Part shown: piece by piece, positions 59,397 through 64,000 of the stretch
Position numbering within the stretch: the stretch's first letter is position 1
Layout of the letters: every line of letters begins with the position of its first letter
From: Nitratidesulfovibrio termitidis HI1
GTDB taxonomy: Bacteria > Desulfobacterota > Desulfovibrionia > Desulfovibrionales > Desulfovibrionaceae
Direction: 5' to 3'
Length of the DNA: 64,000 bases
NCBI RefSeq assembly: GCF_000504305.1
Contig: NZ_KI632512.1
Location: 1,548,250 to 1,612,249 of the forward strand
Position numbers and translations under genes: made by a program
The notes under the pieces: model-generated
The model's database searches: none
Told to the model about the DNA's origin: nothing
What the model saw: only the letters and a program-made list of their open reading frames with translations

Positions 59397-60307
59397 CAGA
59401 ACCCCCAGGCCGACGGAGTGGGCCGCGCATAGCCCTGCTGGCGGGCCACGATGTCCAGCGCCAGCGATTCCAGGTCGTCCAGCACCGGGATGGAGATGCG
59501 GTCGAACTCGCGGAAATCCGCCACCTTGATGTACCCCTTGCACGACTTGCAGACGTGCACCTGAAAGCCGGGTTCGCCGTCGGCGGTGAAGTATTCGAGG
59601 TTCTTCGATTCACCTTCCAGGCAGAACGGGCACTGCAACCGCTTGGCGCGGTATTCGTGACGGCAGAACGAGCAGGTATGGTGCAGCGCCCCTTCCTTGC
59701 CCACCAGACGCCCCACCAGCGGCGCGCTGCCGCATACCGGACAGTGGCCGTGCTGCCACACCACCGGGGTGGCGCCCGGCTGGTCCGCGCCCGTGCGGCG
59801 GGCGTGTTCCGCCGCCACCGCCTGGGCCAGCACTTCCACCGATGGCACCACGCTGCCCATGGCCAGAAACCGCACCAGGCTGGGGGCGTCGTTCAGGCGC
59901 AGGGCCCAGGCGTCGAACCAGGCCGCATCGTCGCGCAGGGCCGCGTCACAGGCGTCCTCCACGGCAAGCTCGCCCTTTTCCATGGCCTCGCGCACCACCT
60001 CGGCGGCGGGGCCAAGGCTGCCCCCTGCGGCGCGCATCATGGCCAGCAGCCGACCGAAGGTGGCCGCCGTGCGCGCCCGGTCGTAGGTAAAGGCATCGCG
60101 CGGGAGCAGCGGCGCGCCCTGGGCGTGGGCCTCGGGCGTGGCCAGTTCCGGCAGCGGGACAGCGGGTTCGGCGGCGCGCGCCTCCAGCTGGATGGCGGCG
60201 GTGCGCGCCACGATTTCCAGCAGGGCGTCGGGGATGTATTCCTTGCTGCGCAGGGCTTTCAGTTTGCCTTCAAGGCGTTGCAGCTCGCGTTCGGAATCGA
60301 AGGTCAT
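59396..60307 (-). CDS. fdhE: Formate dehydrogenase accessory protein FdhE
   Basis: FdhE helps to assemble or activate formate dehydrogenase, perhaps through the Fe-S/rubredoxin-like centre. The 303-residue protein has the four CxxC knuckles: HCPVCGSAP, TCSFCRHEYR, QCPFCLEGE and VCKSCKGYIKVAD. The N-terminal half is helical (LQRLEGKLKALRSKEYIPDALLEIVART). AGGAGA precedes the ATG at 60307. It is the first gene of the fdhE-fdhD-mobA-moaA operon. The unit is about 19 kb from fdhAB on the same strand but serves the same enzyme. Confidence 0.93.
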   Translation of the reverse strand: MTFDSERELQRLEGKLKALRSKEYIPDALLEIVARTAAIQLEARAAEPAVPLPELATPEAHAQGAPLLPRDAFTYDRARTAATFGRLLAMMRAAGGSLGPAAEVVREAMEKGELAVEDACDAALRDDAAWFDAWALRLNDAPSLVRFLAMGSVVPSVEVLAQAVAAEHARRTGADQPGATPVVWQHGHCPVCGSAPLVGRLVGKEGALHHTCSFCRHEYRAKRLQCPFCLEGESKNLEYFTADGEPGFQVHVCKSCKGYIKVADFREFDRISIPVLDDLESLALDIVARQQGYARPTPSAWGF

Positions 60308-60830
60308 GCGTTCTCCTGAGTGGAACGTGGATGGGATGTGGCCTTGGCAGGCGAATTTGCCGGTCACGGATTTCCGCCAGACCGTGTCTTGCGAAGACAC
60401 ACCCCTGACAGGCACCCTACAGCCCTTGGCGGGCCCGTTCAATGGCGGGGGCTCCTGCGCAAGGTCTTGCACCGGACCGGCTCCGCATCGGGCGGTCCGT
60501 CTCCGGTCCGGGATGTTACGGTAACCATGTTCCGGGCCTCTGTGAACCATGCGGGCGCATTTCACCCCCGGCCCGCCGCGTGCGTGGCCTGTCTGGCCTG
60601 TCCGGCATGTCCTGCTTGTCTGGTCTGTCCGGCATGGCCGGTATGCTCCTTATGCCCTTGTGGTTGCCCACTGCGTCTCACCGCCAGTCCTCCCCCTGCC
60701 TTGACACAGCCCCCGCAGGCTCTACCTGTACAAGAGAGGCCCGCCCTACCCGGAAATGCCCCGGCAAGACGCAGGGGACCGGAGCAGGGCCCCGGGCCGG
60801 GCGGCGCACAGGCACCGCCGGGAGGCAACC
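60308..60830. other. Divergent intergenic region with repeats
   Basis: No gene is seen. It contains a perfect GTTACGGTAAC palindrome (60515-60525) and a run of imperfect TCTGGCCTGTCCGGCATG units (60585-60645) like the repeats at 29.45 kb. The promoters of fdhE and the MsrB gene should lie here. Confidence 0.5.
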
Positions 60831-61679
60831 ATGCACGCTCCACGCGCCACCACGCGCCCCCTCCGCCGTTCACCGAACGCCATGCCACGCCTGTTCTCGC
60901 GGGTTGCCGCCCGCCTGCCGCGCGTTCCGCGCCATCGGCCCGGCAAGGAAGCGGCGGAAGCCACCCCGCCCCGCACCGTTCACGGCCGCTTCCGCGCACG
61001 CGACGGCCTGCCCGACCTGCTCTGGCTGATGCTGGCCGTATTGCTGTTCGCCCTGCTGGCCGGGCAGCCGGGCATGGCGGCGCAACAATCCGCATCGGCA
61101 CCCGTTGCGGCAGCGACGGACATGGCCGCAACCGATGCCGCCCCCCTTCCGACACACTCCCCGGACGTCGTGCCCAACGGCACACATGACGCACCCGGGA
61201 TCAAGGGAGACAATCCCATGACCACACCCGCACCATGGCAGCGCTTTTCCAAGCCCGCAGACAAGGAACTGCGCGCCCGCCTCACCCCGCTGCAATACGA
61301 GGTCACCCAGAAGGAAGGCACGGAACGCGCCTTCCACAACGAATACTGGGATGAAAAACGCCAGGGCATTTACGTGGACGTGGTGTCGGGCGAGCCGCTG
61401 TTCCTTTCGTCCGACAAGTACGATTCGGGTACCGGCTGGCCCAGCTTCACCCGGCCCGTGGCATCCGACGTGGTGACCGAACACATGGACCGCACCTTGT
61501 GGATGGTGCGTACCGAGGTGCGCAGCCGCATTGCCGGGTCGCACCTGGGGCATGTGTTTTCCGATGGCCCGGCGCCCACGGGGCTGCGCTATTGCATGAA
61601 CTCGGCCGCGTTGCGCTTCGTCCCGCGCGAGGCCATGCAGGCCGAGGGATACGGGGAATTCCTCAAGATGCTTCCGTAA
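60831..61679 (+). CDS. msrB: Peptide-methionine (R)-S-oxide reductase, membrane-anchored
   Basis: MsrB repairs R-methionine sulfoxide in proteins. The C-terminal 140 residues are the enzyme: [58 protein letters not shown], with the catalytic Cys in RYCMNS. The zinc-binding CxxC pairs of many MsrB proteins are absent. The first 140 residues are an Arg/Pro-rich region and a hydrophobic helix ([22 protein letters not shown]) that would anchor the enzyme on the periplasmic side, followed by an Ala/Thr/Pro spacer. GGGAGG precedes the ATG at 60831. The anchor suggests envelope protein repair. Confidence 0.9.
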   Translation: MHAPRATTRPLRRSPNAMPRLFSRVAARLPRVPRHRPGKEAAEATPPRTVHGRFRARDGLPDLLWLMLAVLLFALLAGQPGMAAQQSASAPVAAATDMAATDAAPLPTHSPDVVPNGTHDAPGIKGDNPMTTPAPWQRFSKPADKELRARLTPLQYEVTQKEGTERAFHNEYWDEKRQGIYVDVVSGEPLFLSSDKYDSGTGWPSFTRPVASDVVTEHMDRTLWMVRTEVRSRIAGSHLGHVFSDGPAPTGLRYCMNSAALRFVPREAMQAEGYGEFLKMLP

Positions 61680-61734
61680 CACACCGGCAAAATACGCACT
61701 TGCCGCACCGTTCCGGCTCTGCTACACGGGCCGG

Positions 61735-62046
61735 ATGAAGCACACCATCCGCCCGCTCGTCCGCCCGTTCATCCGCCTGTTCGCCTTGGCCGCGTTGCTG
61801 TCCCTGACCCTGCCCTGCGCCGCCATGGCGTGGGACGGCTTTGACACCGAAACGGGCCATCTCGTGGAAGTCGACGTGGATGCCGTGCCCATGCGCGGCG
61901 AGATCGTCGATGTGTTCGACTGCGACACCAAGGAGACGGCCACGCTGATGGTGGACGCCGTAAAGAACAATGCCCGCACCGTGGAGATTACCGTGCGCGA
62001 GTCCGACACCGGGCGCACGCGCATTCTGGTGATGGAAGCCCGCTAG
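61735..62046 (+). CDS. Small exported protein, DUF5334-like
   Basis: A 103-residue protein with a signal peptide (LFALAALLSLTLPCAAMA, cleavage near AMA-W). The mature part is WDGFDTETGHLVEVDVDAVPMRGEIVDVFDCDTKETATLMVDAV..., which resembles DUF5334 (WDGYD...G..V.I opening). It lies 55 bp after the msrB stop and could share its transcript. The function is unknown. Confidence 0.65.
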   Translation: MKHTIRPLVRPFIRLFALAALLSLTLPCAAMAWDGFDTETGHLVEVDVDAVPMRGEIVDVFDCDTKETATLMVDAVKNNARTVEITVRESDTGRTRILVMEAR

Positions 62047-62104
62047 GACACGCCAGTCCGCCCGCCGGGGTCATCGCCAATTGCACAGCCGGACACCAGA
62101 AAGA

Positions 62105-62140
62105 AGGGCCGGGCATTTTCATGCCTGGCCCTTTATGTCG
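62105..62140. terminator. Terminator between convergent genes
   Basis: AAGGGCCGGGCA pairs with TGCCTGGCCCTT (one mismatch), with TATGTC on one side and TCTTT on the other strand. Confidence 0.75.
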
Positions 62141-62161
62141 TCTCTTTTCCACAGGTTGCGG

Positions 62162-62899
62162 CTACTGCCCCGGCAGTTTCATTCCCGGCGGCATGCCCAT
62201 GCCTTCCAGCGCCTTCATATCCGGCATGCCTTTCATATCCGGCATATCCTTCATATCCGGCATCCCCGCCATGCCGGGCATGCCCTTGCTCCGGGCATAC
62301 CCCTTGGGCACCTCGAACAGCGCGGCAGGCTGCGTCCCCACCTTGATATTGCGGAACTCCTCGGTTTCGCCGGTTTCATCACGCTCCCGCAGGGGTACGT
62401 CGAACTCGTCGGCCGTCCACACCGTGGACACGGTGGTCTGGGCGTGGCCCATGATCCTGGAGGTTGTGGTAACCCGCTTCTTGTGCGTGACGTAGCCATT
62501 CACCGTTTCGGCGCCCAACGGCTCTTCCTTCACGGTGCTGTCGCCCATGGGCATGTGCATGGAGGGATTCAGGGGCGCCGCGTCGTCCAGGGGCTGCTCG
62601 AAGTATGTCTTGGCCGCCTCGTCGATGATCCACTGCACCTTGCGGTCTGGCCGCAGGATGAGCACCATGGGCCCCATGCCCTCTTGCGCGGGCACTTCCA
62701 CGCGCACCTTGCCGCCGGAAAAGAACAGACGGCTGGTGTTCTCCACCTTGCCCGCCTCGTCCAGCGACACCATGTCCCCGGCATAGTCGCTGACGCTGCC
62801 CGCCCGCGCCGCCACGGCCCACCCGAAAATCGCCGCGGCAAGGCACGTCGCGATCACGATCTTTCTGGATGCGGCCAGCATCCCGTACATGTTCTGCAT
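62162..62899 (-). CDS. Exported protein with Met-rich C-terminus, DUF4412-like
   Basis: A 245-residue protein with an N-terminal signal (KIVIATCLAAAIFGWAVAARAG). The domain SDYAGDMVSLDEAGKVENTSRLFFSGGKVRVEVPAQEGMGPMVLILRPDRKVQWIIDEAAKTYFEQPLDD fits the DUF4412 pattern (a lipoprotein-carrier-like fold). The last 40 residues are SKGMPGMAGMPDMKDMPDMKGMPDMKALEG, a methionine-rich run coded by 15 bp repeats (62212-62275). Met-rich periplasmic tails can bind Cu(I), but that is a guess. GGAGG precedes the ATG at 62899. Confidence 0.72.
   Translation of the reverse strand: MQNMYGMLAASRKIVIATCLAAAIFGWAVAARAGSVSDYAGDMVSLDEAGKVENTSRLFFSGGKVRVEVPAQEGMGPMVLILRPDRKVQWIIDEAAKTYFEQPLDDAAPLNPSMHMPMGDSTVKEEPLGAETVNGYVTHKKRVTTTSRIMGHAQTTVSTVWTADEFDVPLRERDETGETEEFRNIKVGTQPAALFEVPKGYARSKGMPGMAGMPDMKDMPDMKGMPDMKALEGMGMPPGMKLPGQ
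62212..62275. repeat. Tandem repeats coding the Met-rich tail
   Basis: Imperfect TTCATATCCGGCATN units of 15 bp, four in a row, in frame. Confidence 0.8.
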
Positions 62900-62990
62900 C
62901 CGGCTACCTCCGAGCCCGTGCGCGCGGCATAGGGCGTGGTTCGGCCATCCCCGCCTCGTAACATAACGCACCTGCCGCGATTCGGGCAAA

Positions 62991-63047
62991 CCCCTGATAA
63001 CCGGAGCCTGATAACCGGAGCCTAAGAGCCGGAGCCCAAGAGCCGGA
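62991..63047. repeat. Tandem 14-15 bp repeats
   Basis: Four imperfect copies of GATAACCGGAGCCT / AAGAGCCGGAGCCC lie in the gap between CreA and the Met-rich protein gene, outside any supported gene. Confidence 0.75.
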
Positions 63048-63074
63048 GTGGGACAGCCAGCCCCTGGCAGCACG

Positions 63075-63102
63075 AAGGCCCGCCGCGATCGCGACGGGCC
63101 TT
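63075..63102 (-). terminator. Terminator-like hairpin after creA
   Basis: AAGGCCCG pairs with CGGGCCTT with the palindrome CGCGATCGCG in the loop; about 70 bp past the creA stop. Confidence 0.6.
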
Positions 63103-63170
63103 GCTGTCAGGCCGGGCAAAAAGCCGGTACGGGGAAACCGGAAATCGCCATGAAGGACGTACCGTGTCCC

Positions 63171-63710
63171 CTACGGGCGCACCGGTACCGTGGATACGGA
63201 GTTGTACGGCGAACCTTCGATGACCCGGCGGCTTACCGCCAGATAGACCAGGGTGTTGCGTTCCTTGTCCCACAGCCGGGTAACCCGGGTGGCCTTGAAG
63301 AACACCGAGGTCGATTCCTTGAACACGTTTTCCTTGGCGGGCAGCTTGTCGGGAATGGTGATGGGGCCGGTCTGGCTGCACGAGACGGAGAAGTTGGACG
63401 GGTCTTCAGCCAGGCCCAGGCTGCCGCTGATGCCGCCGGTCTTGGCCTGGCTGATGAAACACGACACGCCGGGCAGGCGCGGGTCCTGGAAGGCGAAGAC
63501 GCACACCTGATGGTTGGCGCCCAGCAGCTTCCATTCGGTGGTCACGCAGCCCACTTCGCTGTCGTCGGCGCGCGCCGGGGCAGCCAGCGCCAGCATGCCG
63601 AGCAGCAGAAGCAGGACGACGGAGGCCAGCAGGACGACGGACAAGGTATCGTCGCGGGTGGCGGCAAGGGCCACGGCGCGGGGGCGGGCGGTGCGGGTAC
63701 GGGGATGCAT
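63171..63710 (-). CDS. creA: CreA family exported protein
   Basis: A 179-residue protein with a signal anchor (LLASVVLLLLLGMLALAAPARA). The mature part is the CreA family: EVGCVTTEWKLLGANHQVCVFAFQDPRLPGVSCFISQAKTGGISGSLGLAEDPSNFSVSCSQTGPI, with four cysteines likely in disulfides. AAGGAG precedes the ATG at 63710. Its role in bacteria is unknown, despite the name. Confidence 0.92.
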   Translation of the reverse strand: MHPRTRTARPRAVALAATRDDTLSVVLLASVVLLLLLGMLALAAPARADDSEVGCVTTEWKLLGANHQVCVFAFQDPRLPGVSCFISQAKTGGISGSLGLAEDPSNFSVSCSQTGPITIPDKLPAKENVFKESTSVFFKATRVTRLWDKERNTLVYLAVSRRVIEGSPYNSVSTVPVRP

Positions 63711-63922
63711 GGCGATGCTCCTTGGGCTTCGTGACGTCGGATGAACGCAACCAGCTTTCAGGATAACGCATCGCGCGGATGATGCAAGGCCGGGATGGCG
63801 GCGGAGGGGACATCACCCCCCTCCCACGTTATCGCGGAGCGACGCGCAAACCTGCCCGTCGGGCGCGCTTCGTGACCTTCGGGGCCGATGCCAACGGGCG
63901 ACCGGGCCCGTGGAAGCAGCCC
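63711..63922. other. Intergenic region
   Basis: No gene is seen. It contains a sequence (63840-63895) like the tail of the 39 kb IR element: CGCTTCGTGACCTTCGG..GATGCCAA, plus a CCCCTCC/GGAGGGG hairpin at about 63806-63827. Confidence 0.55.
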
Positions 63923-64000
63923 CTACCGCCAGCGCACCAACCCCAGCGCATACCGCTCCACGGGGGCGTAGTCGTCGGTCAGCGGGGGCACGTCGTCACG
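63923..64000 (-). CDS. C-terminal end of a spermidine-synthase-like protein (partial)
   Basis: The last 25 codons of a gene that enters from the right edge. The peptide RDDVPPLTDDYAPVERYALGLVRWR ends with the LTDDYAPVE motif typical of the C-terminus of polyamine aminopropyltransferase-like proteins and their membrane-fused relatives. The stop is TAG at 63925-63923. The rest is outside the window. Confidence 0.6.
   Translation of the reverse strand, partial: RDDVPPLTDDYAPVERYALGLVRWR

Noticed and set aside
1-64000. tRNA genes and CRISPR arrays
   Set aside because: No T-loop-like GGTTCRAATC context with a CCA-type end, and no regularly spaced direct repeats of 25-40 bp, were seen by eye.

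Overview
The window is high-GC bacterial DNA (about two thirds G+C by eye) and reads as a dissimilatory sulfate reducer of the Desulfovibrio / Nitratidesulfovibrio group. The pointers are DsrC with its two C-terminal cysteines, a periplasmic selenocysteine formate dehydrogenase with its maturation genes, futalosine-route menaquinone genes, several chemotaxis receptors, and short-form CstA transporters behind a LytS/LytR pair. The organism is inferred from gene content only. I found no tRNA, rRNA or CRISPR array.

Layout, left to right. 0-9 kb: the end of rny, a solute-binding protein, then the menaquinone genes mqnD (minus), mqnE-mqnC and mqnA (plus), followed by a DUF429-type protein, a tiny membrane protein and an EamA transporter. 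9-13 kb: the heat-shock pair hrcA-grpE, a 0.9 kb regulatory gap with a perfect 7-6-7 palindrome and a good promoter, then dsrC. 13-22 kb: two orphan solute receptors, YitT and TSUP membrane proteins, and an FMN alpha-hydroxy-acid oxidase with its GntR/FadR regulator and a strong candidate operator. 22-32 kb: a metal-sensing ArsR protein, cheW plus an MCP, a degenerate receiver protein, a sigma-54 activator coupled to a NifX-like protein, a second MCP and a Tat-exported metallo-hydrolase. 33-39 kb: a MobB-FeS fusion and fdhAB. fdhA is read through an in-frame TGA (Sec192) with a SECIS-like hairpin. 39-41 kb: a 324 bp inverted-repeat element abutting a transposase-like gene, then a TlpA-like protein. 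41.5-46 kb: an overlapping three-gene set of periplasmic-binding lipoprotein, histidine kinase with a cysteine insert, and receiver-STAS protein. 47.8-56.4 kb: lytR, lytS and three tandem cstA genes, the last two behind unusually AT-rich leaders. 56.5-60.3 kb: the operon fdhE-fdhD-mobA-moaA. 60.8-64 kb: an anchored MsrB, small exported proteins, a Met-rich protein, CreA and the end of a probable spermidine-synthase-like gene.

How the genes fit together. The formate dehydrogenase needs a bis-MGD cofactor, sulfuration and selenocysteine. moaA, mobA, mobB, fdhD and fdhE are all in the window, although about 19 kb from fdhAB. Menaquinone, DsrC and formate oxidation are all parts of sulfate-reduction electron flow. 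The LytSR-CstA set looks like a pyruvate- or peptide-responsive uptake module of the BtsSR/BtsT kind.

A recurrent feature is repetition: REP-like palindromic units at about 5.3 kb and 39.2 kb with a related tail at 63.85 kb, and in-frame 9-18 bp tandem repeats inside linkers or termini of at least seven genes. Many long antisense ORFs are GC-driven shadows and are left out.
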